Part shown: positions 48,396-56,722 of the stretch, in pieces | Numbering within the stretch: position 1 is the stretch's first letter | Layout of the letters: every line of letters starts with the position of its first letter | Assembly (NCBI RefSeq): GCF_026342835.1 | Contig: NZ_JAPEMI010000001.1 | Location: 3,664,501 to 3,728,500, forward strand | Direction of reading: 5' to 3' | DNA: 64,000 bases | Origin: Streptomyces sp. NBC_00154 | Lineage (GTDB): Bacteria > Actinomycetota > Actinomycetes > Streptomycetales > Streptomycetaceae | The notes under the pieces: model-generated | Databases searched by the model: none | Seen by the model: the letters and a program-made list of their open reading frames with translations, nothing else | Told to the model about the DNA's origin: nothing | Position numbers and translations under genes: made by a program

Positions 48396-49118
48396 CTAGT
48401 GGGCCGCGGTGTGCACCATGCTGTCGCGGCGTGACTGCGACTGCACTTGCGGTTGCAACGGCGCTCCCGCCACCTGGTTGCGGCGCGGCTGTGCGACCGC
48501 CCCGTTCTGGACGTCCATCACGGCGTGCGCCACGAGGCCGCCCATCGGGTCGTGTCTGATCAGATCCCGGAGCCGGGAGCGCGATGAGCGCCCCTCGTTC
48601 CCGGGGTAGAGGTGCTTGCCGAGTCCGACCGCGTGGGCCAGTGCGGCGAGCGCCGCGGTCCGCGGGTCCGGCGGTACGCCGGTGCGGATCGCACTGTCCA
48701 GCCGGGATCTGATCTCCCGGCTGATTGCCGTGTCCGTCGCCTGGTAGCGAGTCGTCGGCAGCACCCCGCACATCTGTCCCGCCACGGCATGCACCATGCC
48801 GCAACGCTCCAGATGCGAGAGATAGGTCTGACGCAGCCCCAGCCGGGGCCCGCCAATCCAGTGGACGGCCCGGACCGGGCTGCCGCGTCGGCGCAGCAGT
48901 TCCAGTGCGGAGTCCAGTGTCGGATCTCCTGTCGGCCGTGGCATCACCACGGCGATACGATCCCCATCAGGGGCTATCCGTCCTGCCAGAGCCAGCTCCA
49001 CTAGCTGAGCTCCGGCGAGGCCGAGGTCGAGCGACTGCGGCTGCGCTGTGGTACCCGTGGTCGGGTCCAGAGCGAGCAGCAGAAGCTCCTCCGGAATTGT
49101 TCTGCGGCTCCTGCCCAT
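48396..49118 (-). CDS. GPP34 (GOLPH3/VPS74-like) family protein
   Basis: 240 aa, ATG 49118 with GGGGAGG. The N-terminal block IPEELLLLALDPTTGTTAQPQSLDLGLAGAQLVELALAGRI is diagnostic of actinobacterial GPP34 proteins, and the later TAALAALAHAVGLGKHLYPG is conserved. The eukaryotic family binds phosphatidylinositol-4-phosphate; the bacterial role is not established. The last 35 residues are Gln/Arg-rich and disordered. Confidence 0.87.
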   Translation of the reverse strand: MGRSRRTIPEELLLLALDPTTGTTAQPQSLDLGLAGAQLVELALAGRIAPDGDRIAVVMPRPTGDPTLDSALELLRRRGSPVRAVHWIGGPRLGLRQTYLSHLERCGMVHAVAGQMCGVLPTTRYQATDTAISREIRSRLDSAIRTGVPPDPRTAALAALAHAVGLGKHLYPGNEGRSSRSRLRDLIRHDPMGGLVAHAVMDVQNGAVAQPRRNQVAGAPLQPQVQSQSRRDSMVHTAAH

Positions 49119-49312
49119 CCATGCCTCCCCGCGTGGATGAATGACAGGGTGACCCCTCTCACATTGGTCTGTCGAGAGCGCCTGGGTACTTCGTACGGGA
49201 ACCAGTAGGTATGTCGTTCTCGTCTAGCAGCCCGGCCGAGGGTTCACACAGGACACTGGTAGCTGGTTCGGACAGTGCGGGGGCGTCCCCGCGGCGCATG
49301 GAGGAGGCATCG

Positions 49313-51811
49313 GTGGCGGGCGAGTCCCCCGACAGGTCGGAGCAGCAGAAGTCGTCGGGCGCGGCTCGGAGCGAACGCGATCCGCGGCTGACCGTCTTCC
49401 GTGAAGCGGCAGCCGCGGCGGATGCCGGAACCGCGACTGGAACCGGCGGCAATCCGGATACGGCAACGGCGGTGTTCCGTACGAGGCCTGCGGAGGCCGG
49501 TGAGGACGAGGGGCAGGACTCTCGCGACGGCCTCGGCAGGAACCTCGACGGGTCGAGGAACGGCTCTCACGGCTCCCGCGGTCCCGAGAGGACCGAGAAG
49601 GCCCCTGAGGCCCCGGAGACGGCCTCCGCGCCGGAGGAGCCGGAGGAGTCCGAGGAGAGCGCCCGGGCCCCGGAGACGGCCGGGTCGGCCGATGGGGCGG
49701 GAACCGGGACCGCACCCGAGGAGAGCGACGTGCGGTTGCGTGCCGCGGTCGCCGCCTGGGTGGGGAAGGGCACCGCCGGCGCGAAGACGGCCGAGCAGGC
49801 CGAGAAGGGCGAGAAGCCCGACACGGTCGCGGTCACCGAGAGCGACGACGTCACGGGGAGCGACACCCCCGAGCCCGTCGACGAGGCGGGTGACAGCGGG
49901 ACGACGTCGGTCGGCGCGACCGGGGACGGGCAGGACGAGCCGGTCGCGTCGGGCGCAGCCGATGCCGGCGCCGAGGACGAGGACGACGCCGACGAGGCAC
50001 GTGCTGAGGGTGCCGGGAAGCCTTCGGCGTCCGACGACGCCGAGGCAGCGGACGAGGGTCCGGGCGAGAACGCGGACGAGGCAGAGGACGAGGAATCCGA
50101 CGGCGCCGCCGACGAGGCCCGGGTCCCCGGTGCCTCCGAGGAGAGCCCCGAGGGCGCGGAGAGCGTCAAGGCAGCCGATGCCGCCGAGACGTCCGAGGCC
50201 GCCGAGTCTGCCGGGCCCGCCGAGGAAAAGCGCACAGTCGATCAGCCCACGGCTGTCTTCAGGACGGTCCGGCCGAACCGGGTCGACCAGCCGACGACCG
50301 CGCTGAAGATCACCCCGCCCGCGTCGAAGCCGGAGCAGAAGCCTCAGCAGAAGCCGGAGGCCGAGCCCGGGAGTGCCGCCGAGCGCACCAGCCAGTTCGT
50401 GCCGCTGCGCCGTGACGAAGCGCGGCCCGCCCCCGCCGTCCGCAAGCCCGAGACACCCGCAGCCGCACCCGCGTCGGCCGCCGCCCCGTCGCTCAGCGGC
50501 GCCGAGCGGACCCGGCAGCAGCCGATGCCGCCCCGGCCGCCGCTCGACCTGCTGGCCGAGCTGACGAACACGCCTCCGCCGCCGGAGACGCCCGTCCGTA
50601 CGGCCGTGCGCCGGGTCAAGATCTGGACCCCGCTCGTGCTCCTCCTGCTGATCGTCTTTGCGATCGTGCAGGCGGTGCGCCCGCTGCCGACGCCCGAGCT
50701 CCGGCTGACGGCGCAGCCGACGTACACCTTCGAAGGCGGCAAGCCGTCACTGCCGTGGCCGAACGAGGGCCAGGGCTACATGGCGGCGACCGGCCTCGGC
50801 ACAGTGGACTCGTTCGGCGAGCAGAAGGCTGTGCCGATCGGCAGTGTGGCCAAGGCGATGACCGCGTACGTCGTGCTCAAGGACCACCCGCTGAAGAAGG
50901 GCCAGGCCGGTCCGTCCATCACGGTCGACGCCAAGGGGGAGTCGGACGGCAAGCTGGACGCCGCGGGCGAGTCGACGCTCAACACCGTGAAGGCGGGGGA
51001 CAAGCTCACCGAGCAGGAGGCCCTCTCGGCCATAATGATCCCGTCCGCGAACAACATCGCGCGGCTGCTGGCGCGTTGGGACGCGGGTTCCGAGAAGGCG
51101 TTCGTCAAGAAGATGAATGACACCGCCAAGTCGCTCGGCATGAAGAACACCACGTACACCGACCCGTCCGGACTCACCGCGACCACGGTGAGTTCGGCCG
51201 AGGACCAGGTGAAGCTCGGCCAGAAACTGGTGGAGATCCCGGCGCTGATGGCGATCACCAAGCTGCCGTCGTGGACCGACCCGTCGGGCAAGAACTGGCG
51301 GAACTACAACACCCTCGTTCCGTACAACGGCGCCCTCGGCATCAAGACCGGCTCCACGAGCAAGGCGGGCGGCAACCTGCTCTTCGCCGCGCACAAGATG
51401 GTCGGCGACACCGACCAGCTGATCGTCGGCGCGGTGCTGGGCCAGCACAAGGCGCCCATCATCGACACGGTCAACGCGGTCAGCAAGGACGTGATGGTCG
51501 CGACCGAGGACCTGCTGAAGAGCGGGAAGGTGGTCAAGAAGGGCGATGTCGTCGGCGCGGTCGACGACGGGTTCGGCGGTACCACCCCGGTCGTCGCGAC
51601 CGAGGACGTGGCGGCGGTCGGCTGGCCCGGTCTGACGGTCAAGCTCGAACTGACCGACGACGGGAAGACGCTCCAGCACTCGGCGGCCGCCGGAACCCAC
51701 GTCGGTACGCTCACCGTCGGCGAGGGCTCCAGTCAGGTGAAGGTGGCGGTGGCGCTGCAGAGTGATCTGAGGGACCCGTCCTTCGGCGAGAAGCTGACCC
51801 GAATCAGCTGA
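49313..51811 (+). CDS. D-alanyl-D-alanine carboxypeptidase (S11) with long acidic N-terminal region
   Basis: 832 aa from GTG 49313, preferred over ATG 49211 because GGAGGAGG lies 5 nt before it. Residues 1-430 are disordered and rich in Glu, Asp, Ala and Pro and face the cytoplasm. One membrane helix follows at about 436-455 (WTPLVLLLLIVFAIVQAV), then the extracellular S11 domain with the serine-acyl-enzyme motifs SVAK (Ser511), SAN (PSANNIARLL) and KTG (IKTGSTSKAGG). It trims D-Ala from peptidoglycan peptides. The length of the cytoplasmic tail is unusual for the family and suggests interaction with or regulation by intracellular partners. Confidence 0.9.
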   Translation: MAGESPDRSEQQKSSGAARSERDPRLTVFREAAAAADAGTATGTGGNPDTATAVFRTRPAEAGEDEGQDSRDGLGRNLDGSRNGSHGSRGPERTEKAPEAPETASAPEEPEESEESARAPETAGSADGAGTGTAPEESDVRLRAAVAAWVGKGTAGAKTAEQAEKGEKPDTVAVTESDDVTGSDTPEPVDEAGDSGTTSVGATGDGQDEPVASGAADAGAEDEDDADEARAEGAGKPSASDDAEAADEGPGENADEAEDEESDGAADEARVPGASEESPEGAESVKAADAAETSEAAESAGPAEEKRTVDQPTAVFRTVRPNRVDQPTTALKITPPASKPEQKPQQKPEAEPGSAAERTSQFVPLRRDEARPAPAVRKPETPAAAPASAAAPSLSGAERTRQQPMPPRPPLDLLAELTNTPPPPETPVRTAVRRVKIWTPLVLLLLIVFAIVQAVRPLPTPELRLTAQPTYTFEGGKPSLPWPNEGQGYMAATGLGTVDSFGEQKAVPIGSVAKAMTAYVVLKDHPLKKGQAGPSITVDAKGESDGKLDAAGESTLNTVKAGDKLTEQEALSAIMIPSANNIARLLARWDAGSEKAFVKKMNDTAKSLGMKNTTYTDPSGLTATTVSSAEDQVKLGQKLVEIPALMAITKLPSWTDPSGKNWRNYNTLVPYNGALGIKTGSTSKAGGNLLFAAHKMVGDTDQLIVGAVLGQHKAPIIDTVNAVSKDVMVATEDLLKSGKVVKKGDVVGAVDDGFGGTTPVVATEDVAAVGWPGLTVKLELTDDGKTLQHSAAAGTHVGTLTVGEGSSQVKVAVALQSDLRDPSFGEKLTRIS

Positions 51812-51816
51812 CGCGG

Positions 51817-51862
51817 ACGGGGGAGGGGGTGCTGTTCCGCGGCATCCCCTCCCCCGTTTTTT
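51817..51862 (+). terminator. Rho-independent terminator
   Basis: ACGGGGGAGGGG/CCCCTCCCCCGT, 12-bp stem followed by T6, directly after the carboxypeptidase stop. Confidence 0.9.
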
Positions 51863-51996
51863 CGGTGCCGTACGGGCACCGCCTTCCCCTTTGGGTACGT
51901 GTTAGCGTCCCCGGACAACCGGGGAGCGCCGGACGGCGTCCTCACAGGTGGTACGGAGACGGGGAACGGGGCCGGCGGAGACGGGGAGAAGCCGTA

Positions 51997-53880
51997 GTGA
52001 CCACCGCGGAGCCGAGACCCGGCTGTGAGGCGGCCGGGAACAGCGATGTGCGAGGCGACGTGACGAGCGGCAGTGGTGGCAGCATGAATGTCCGGCTGCC
52101 CGCCCCGCGTACCCCGGAACCGTGGGCCGCGGCGCCGAAGCCGCCCGCGCCGACCCGCAGTCGGCAGGCCCGCACCCGGCAGCTGCTGCGCCACCCCGTC
52201 ACCGTTGCGACGGCGGCCGCCGCGGTCACCCACATCCTCTGGTTCTTCTTCTTCGCGAACAGTGGCGGCGACCTCGCGGCCCAGGACGCCTGGGCCGAGT
52301 TCGTCGGCCGGCATCCCGGTACCGCGTACAACCTCGCCTGGTACGGGGGCATGCACCCCGTCTCGTACAGCGTGGTCTCGCCGTATCTGATGTCCGTGCT
52401 CGGCGTCCGTACGACGATGATGATCGCCGGGACGGTGTCGGCGGGACTGACTGCGTTGATCGTGGTGCGGGTCCGGGCCGTACGCAATCCGCTCGCCTGC
52501 TCGCTCGCCGGAGTGTTCGCGTACCTGTGCAACGCGCTGTCCGGGCGGGTGACGTTCGGGCTCGGCATGATGTTCGCGCTGGGCGCGGTGGCCGCGGTGT
52601 TCTGCTGGCCGTACCGGTGGCGCCACAAGCGCTGGGCGAAGGCGGCCTTCGCCGCGCCGCTCGCCGGGCTGGCCACGGCGGGCAGCCCCGTCGCGGGGCT
52701 GTTCCTCGGTGTGGTGGCCGCCGCGCTGTTCCTGAACAAGCGGCGCCCCGGCGCGTACGCGCTGGGCCTGGCGCCGGTCGTCGTCGTCGCGCTGTCGGCG
52801 TGGCTGTTCCCGTTCTCCGGCACGCAGCCGATGTCGCTCGCGACGCTGTCCCTGCCGTTCGTCTTCGCCGTTCTCGTCCTCGTCCTCGTGCCGAACGAGT
52901 GGCGCACGGTCCGCACCGCTGCCGCCGTCTACGGGGCCGGGACGCTGCTGACCTATGTGGTCGACTCGCAGATCGGCTCGAACGTCACGCGGATGGCGAT
53001 GCTGTTCGCCGGGGTGGTGCTGCTCGCCGCGCTGCCGTACACCGTGCCGCGTTCGCGGCGCTGGTACGCACTGATCCTGGCATTCGTCGGCATGAACATC
53101 TGGATCGGCGTCAAGGGCGTCGACGACATCGTCCGTACCGCCCCCGCCGCCTCCTGGACGCGGGAACTGGCCCCGCTGGTCAACGAGCTCCAGGAGGTCG
53201 GCGCGGAACGCGGCAGGGTCGAGGTGGTGCCCGCCAGCAGCCACCGCGAGGCGTCCGCGCTCGCCCCGTACGTCAATCTGGCCCGCGGCTGGAACCGGCA
53301 GGCCGACATGGAGCGCAACCCGCTCTTCTACGACGACACGCTGGACCCCGTGAACTACCGCCAGTGGCTCGACCGCTGGGCGGTGCACTACGTGGTGCTG
53401 CCCAAGGGGGAGCCGGACTCCACCGGCGCGGTACAGGAGGCGGCGCTGGTCCAGAAGGGCCAGCCGTATCTGAAGGCCATCTGGTCCGACTCCAACTGGC
53501 AGCTCTTCGCGGTCGACAGCCCGGTGCCGCTGGCCGACCCGCCGGCGACGGTGGACCGGGCCGGTGCGGGTGAGCTGACCATCCATGTGAAGCGGGCGGG
53601 CCGGGTGCTGATCCGGATCCCGTACTCGCGCTGGCTCGCCCTGGTCGACGGCGAGGGCAAGAGCGTGGAGCGGCCGCAGGAGACCGAGGCGTCCAAGCGG
53701 CGCGCGGACCAGGACAGCCCGCGGACCTTCGTCAACACGAACGGTTGCCTGCTCAAGGTGGACGAGGACGAGGACGGCGACGAGTGGACGGAACTGCTCG
53801 CGCCGCGCCCCGGGGTGTACCGGCTGGCGGCCCCGTACCAGCTGTCGCCCGGTACACCGTGCCCGGAGGAGCTGCGCTGA
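51997..53880 (+). CDS. Polytopic membrane protein, possibly GT-C-like
   Basis: 627 aa from GTG 51997 with GGAGAAG upstream; the open frame before it is non-coding. After a 55-residue Pro-rich N-terminus, a first helix (VTVATAAAAVTHILWFFFF) is followed by a loop with acidic residues (NSGGDLAAQDAWAEFVGRHPG), the pattern of GT-C glycosyltransferases, then about nine more helices. The final 220 residues are a soluble extracytoplasmic domain. It may move or add sugars using a lipid-linked donor; automated annotation as MFS is not supported by motifs. Function unproven. Confidence 0.72.
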   Translation: MTTAEPRPGCEAAGNSDVRGDVTSGSGGSMNVRLPAPRTPEPWAAAPKPPAPTRSRQARTRQLLRHPVTVATAAAAVTHILWFFFFANSGGDLAAQDAWAEFVGRHPGTAYNLAWYGGMHPVSYSVVSPYLMSVLGVRTTMMIAGTVSAGLTALIVVRVRAVRNPLACSLAGVFAYLCNALSGRVTFGLGMMFALGAVAAVFCWPYRWRHKRWAKAAFAAPLAGLATAGSPVAGLFLGVVAAALFLNKRRPGAYALGLAPVVVVALSAWLFPFSGTQPMSLATLSLPFVFAVLVLVLVPNEWRTVRTAAAVYGAGTLLTYVVDSQIGSNVTRMAMLFAGVVLLAALPYTVPRSRRWYALILAFVGMNIWIGVKGVDDIVRTAPAASWTRELAPLVNELQEVGAERGRVEVVPASSHREASALAPYVNLARGWNRQADMERNPLFYDDTLDPVNYRQWLDRWAVHYVVLPKGEPDSTGAVQEAALVQKGQPYLKAIWSDSNWQLFAVDSPVPLADPPATVDRAGAGELTIHVKRAGRVLIRIPYSRWLALVDGEGKSVERPQETEASKRRADQDSPRTFVNTNGCLLKVDEDEDGDEWTELLAPRPGVYRLAAPYQLSPGTPCPEELR

Positions 53881-53976
53881 GGAGGGCGCCGACAGGGAGC
53901 CGCGGACAAGGAGAGAGCGAGCAAATCGTGCACGGTCTCTCCCTCCGGGGGCGTAGCCCTGGCATGGTGTGCTGCC

Positions 53977-54930
53977 ATGAGGTGCCAACGGTGCGGCAGT
54001 GAACAGCGGGGCGTGCTGCCGGGATTGGTCTGTCCGGACTGCGGATCGGTGGCCCGCCCGGTCGGCGGGGACGGTTCCTGGATCGCCCGTGAGACGTTCG
54101 CGGGCCGGGTCTCCACGCTGCCACGGAGTAGAAAGGCCCTGCTGGTGGCCGGAGTCGTGGTGGTGGCCGGCTCGCTGGTCACGGGCGCCTCGCTGCTCGC
54201 TTCGGGCGGCGACGACAGCGGCCGCCGTACGGGGGCGGTGGGGCGCGTGGGTGTCCCGCGGGACGGCATCGGGGGCGGCGCCCCGACCCGGATCGGCCCG
54301 TCCGGAACGGAGAGCCCGGACCCGGCGCCCGCCTCCTCGAATTCGTCGTCACCACCGTCGCCTCGGCATCCGGCGCCCAGCCCGCCCCGTACCTCCGAAT
54401 TCCCATCGGGCAAAGGCGGTTACACGTACACCGCCTGGGCCGGGCCCGGCTGCTCGACGGGCGAGTACCACGAGCACGGCCGGTTCGAGGACGGTGACGA
54501 CGGCTGGTACACGGTCGACTCCGGCGGCTACCGGGGCAGTACGTGCGACGGGCGGTTCAGCGCCGTGCCGATGTCGGGCAGCACGACCCAGGACCGGGGC
54601 AACACCGCCACCTGGTCCTGGCACCTGGGCGGCGGCTACCGCGAGTGCGCGCTGACCGTCTTCGTGCCGGACAGTGGCCGCGACCGCGATGTGGCGGGGA
54701 ACCCCACCGTGTACCGGGTGCTCTCGAATCCGGACGACGCGGACTCCGCGTATACGGGCTTCGCCGTACGCCAGACCGCGCACCGCGGCACCCCCGTCGA
54801 TGTGAGCAGCTACCCGGTCAAGGGCAACACGTTCGCGGTGCAGCTGATCGACCGGGGGCGCGACTGGGGTGACGCGGAACTGGTGGGCGCGCATCACGCC
54901 GCGGCGCAGTTGAGGGTGAACTGCCGCTGA
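53977..54930 (+). CDS. Zinc-ribbon membrane-anchored protein
   Basis: 317 aa. Two CxxC pairs at the N-terminus (RCQRCGSEQRG, LVCPDCGSVARP) form a zinc ribbon in the cytoplasm. One helix (ALLVAGVVVVAGSLVTGASLLA) then leads to a Pro/Ser linker and an extracytoplasmic domain of about 180 residues containing cysteines (GPGCSTGEYHEHG, STCDGRFS, ECALTVFVP, VNCR). Unknown function; the architecture suggests a sensor or adhesion protein coupled to an internal partner. It lies 96 bp after the membrane protein. Confidence 0.75.
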   Translation: MRCQRCGSEQRGVLPGLVCPDCGSVARPVGGDGSWIARETFAGRVSTLPRSRKALLVAGVVVVAGSLVTGASLLASGGDDSGRRTGAVGRVGVPRDGIGGGAPTRIGPSGTESPDPAPASSNSSSPPSPRHPAPSPPRTSEFPSGKGGYTYTAWAGPGCSTGEYHEHGRFEDGDDGWYTVDSGGYRGSTCDGRFSAVPMSGSTTQDRGNTATWSWHLGGGYRECALTVFVPDSGRDRDVAGNPTVYRVLSNPDDADSAYTGFAVRQTAHRGTPVDVSSYPVKGNTFAVQLIDRGRDWGDAELVGAHHAAAQLRVNCR

Positions 54931-54996
54931 GGCCGACTGCCGAGGTGTCGTGCGGAACGGCAGGTATCCGTCCGACTCGGGAGCCATAGTGGACGC

Positions 54997-55278
54997 ATGA
55001 GCCTGACCACCGACGGCGAGCCGCCCGGCCCTGTACGGTTCCACCTTTTGTGCGATCGCCGGGGTTGCCAGTCGCGGACCGTGTTCGACATGGTCATCGC
55101 GGACCCGCCGCCGGACATCGAGTCCGACCTGTTCGGCCACGTCCTCCACAGCGCGACCACTGCCTCCCCGTACATCGAGGAGCTCGGCTGGAAGTACGTC
55201 CAGCAGGAGGGCTACTGGTGCCCGAGCTGCGCAGCCCCGGGCCGTCGGCCGAGAGCGAGGGGCGTCACGTCGTCCTGA
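54997..55278 (+). CDS. Small unknown protein with cysteine pairs
   Basis: 93 aa. HLLCDRRGCQSRTVFD and YWCPSCAAPGRR could bind one zinc. The C-terminal 12 residues are basic. Conserved-looking N-terminal region, but no recognisable family. The start is taken from the ATG at 54997. Confidence 0.55.
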   Translation: MSLTTDGEPPGPVRFHLLCDRRGCQSRTVFDMVIADPPPDIESDLFGHVLHSATTASPYIEELGWKYVQQEGYWCPSCAAPGRRPRARGVTSS

Positions 55279-55342
55279 GGGGCGCAGCGCATCGCGGCAC
55301 GGTTCGGCGACCACCGAAGAGTCCCGCCTCTAGCGTCGGACC

Positions 55343-55888
55343 ATGACGACAACGACCGGCTCCACCTCCGGCACCGCACCCGACTCCACCCCGGTGACCG
55401 ACGACCGCGACCCCGCCGGGATCGTCGCGGACATGGTCGACCACGTGCTGGCCATCGCCGCGACCTGGACGGCCTGGGACGGGCGTCCCATCCCCGCCGA
55501 CGACCGCGTCCACACCCCGCACAAGGCGATCCGCCGCGTCGCCGACCATCTGGTCGACCACCTTGCCGAGATGGAGGCGCGGCTGGTGGGGGAGGAGACG
55601 CAGCCGGACCACTGGCATGCCTCGGCGGCCACCACCGAGGCGGACCTCGCCCCGTTCACCGGGGCCGATCTCGACGAGGCCCGCAGCCGGCTGACCCGAC
55701 TGGCCAGGATCTGGGTGAACCGCCTCGACGCGCTGACGCCCGAGCAGCTGGACCGTTCTCCCGGAGTCGGCTGGACGTTTCGCCAACTCGCCTTCCACAC
55801 AGCGGAATCGACCTATTACGCGGAGGCCGTAGGAGACCTCACACCCGACCGCATGCCCGAGCGCGCCGAACGGACCCCGACACCATGA
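55343..55888 (+). CDS. DinB-superfamily protein
   Basis: 181 aa. Four-helix bundle with metal-type His residues in PHKAIRRVADHLVDHLAEMEARL and LAFHTAESTYYAEAVGDL, the pattern of DinB/mycothiol-dependent enzymes. May be a mycothiol-dependent transferase or isomerase. Its stop overlaps the next start (ATGA). Confidence 0.75.
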   Translation: MTTTTGSTSGTAPDSTPVTDDRDPAGIVADMVDHVLAIAATWTAWDGRPIPADDRVHTPHKAIRRVADHLVDHLAEMEARLVGEETQPDHWHASAATTEADLAPFTGADLDEARSRLTRLARIWVNRLDALTPEQLDRSPGVGWTFRQLAFHTAESTYYAEAVGDLTPDRMPERAERTPTP

Positions 55889-56712
55889 CCGACTTCGCAG
55901 CCTTCACGGCGTTCACTTCCCTGCACCGTGCGACGACCGCGTCACCGTTGCTGCTCCCCAACGCCTGGGACCACGCCTCGGCGACGGCCCTGTGCGAGCA
56001 GGGCTTCCCCGCCGTCGGCACCACAAGCCTCGCGGTGGCCGCGGCGGCCGGACTGCCCGACGGTACGGGAGCGACCCGCGCGGAGACCGTGCTTCTGGCC
56101 CGGCGACTGGGCGCCGGGCCGTACCTGCTCTCGGTGGACGCCGAGGGCGGGTTCAGCGACGACCCGGCCGAGGTGGCCGAGCTGGCCCGTGAACTGGCGG
56201 CGGCAGGGGCGGTCGGTATCAACCTGGAGGACGGCAGGGGCGACGGCAGCCTCACCCCGGTGGAGCTGCACGCGGCGAAGATCGCGGCGGTGAAGGCCGC
56301 CGTCCCGCATCTCTTCGTGAACGCCCGCACCGACACGCACTGGCTCGGCGGCCGGGAGGCGACGGTGGCCGCAGCGACGGGCCGGCTCGATGCATATCAA
56401 CAGGCGGGCGCGGATGGCGTGTTCGTCCCCGGCCTGACCGACCCCACCGCGATCGCGGCCCTGGTGAGGAGCCTGGAGACGCCCCTCAACATCCTTTACT
56501 CCCCGTCCGGGCCCACGGTCGCCCAGCTCGGCGAACTGGGGGTGCGCAGGGTGAGTCTCGGCTCGCTGCTGTACCGGGCGGCGCTGGGGGAGGCGATGGT
56601 CGTGGCGGCGAACATCCGGTCGGGCCGGCCGGTGGACGGGGACGTACCGACGTACGCACAGGTGCAGAGCCTGAGCGTACGTGGGCACGACCCGGGCCCG
56701 GGCTCCTGCTGA
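55885..56712 (+). CDS. Isocitrate lyase/PEP-mutase superfamily protein
   Basis: 275 aa. The Mg-binding acidic patch is in VDAEGGFSDDPAEVAELARELAAAGAVGINLEDGRG, followed by LFVNARTDTHWLGG and VFVPGLTDPTAI, typical of the PEP mutase/phosphonate-lyase-like branch. The N-terminal PLLLPNAWDHASATALCEQGF is common to uncharacterised actinobacterial members, which lack the KKCGH motif of isocitrate lyase. Coupled to the DinB protein upstream. Confidence 0.87.
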   Translation: MTDFAAFTAFTSLHRATTASPLLLPNAWDHASATALCEQGFPAVGTTSLAVAAAAGLPDGTGATRAETVLLARRLGAGPYLLSVDAEGGFSDDPAEVAELARELAAAGAVGINLEDGRGDGSLTPVELHAAKIAAVKAAVPHLFVNARTDTHWLGGREATVAAATGRLDAYQQAGADGVFVPGLTDPTAIAALVRSLETPLNILYSPSGPTVAQLGELGVRRVSLGSLLYRAALGEAMVVAANIRSGRPVDGDVPTYAQVQSLSVRGHDPGPGSC

Positions 56713-56720
56713 GCCCGGGC
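56696..56720. terminator. Bidirectional terminator overlapping stop codon
   Basis: GCCCGGGCTC/GAGCCCGGGC with loop CTGCT. It spans the PEP-mutase-like stop and lies 3 bp from the convergent FG-GAP gene's stop. Confidence 0.7.
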
Positions 56721-56722
56721 GA

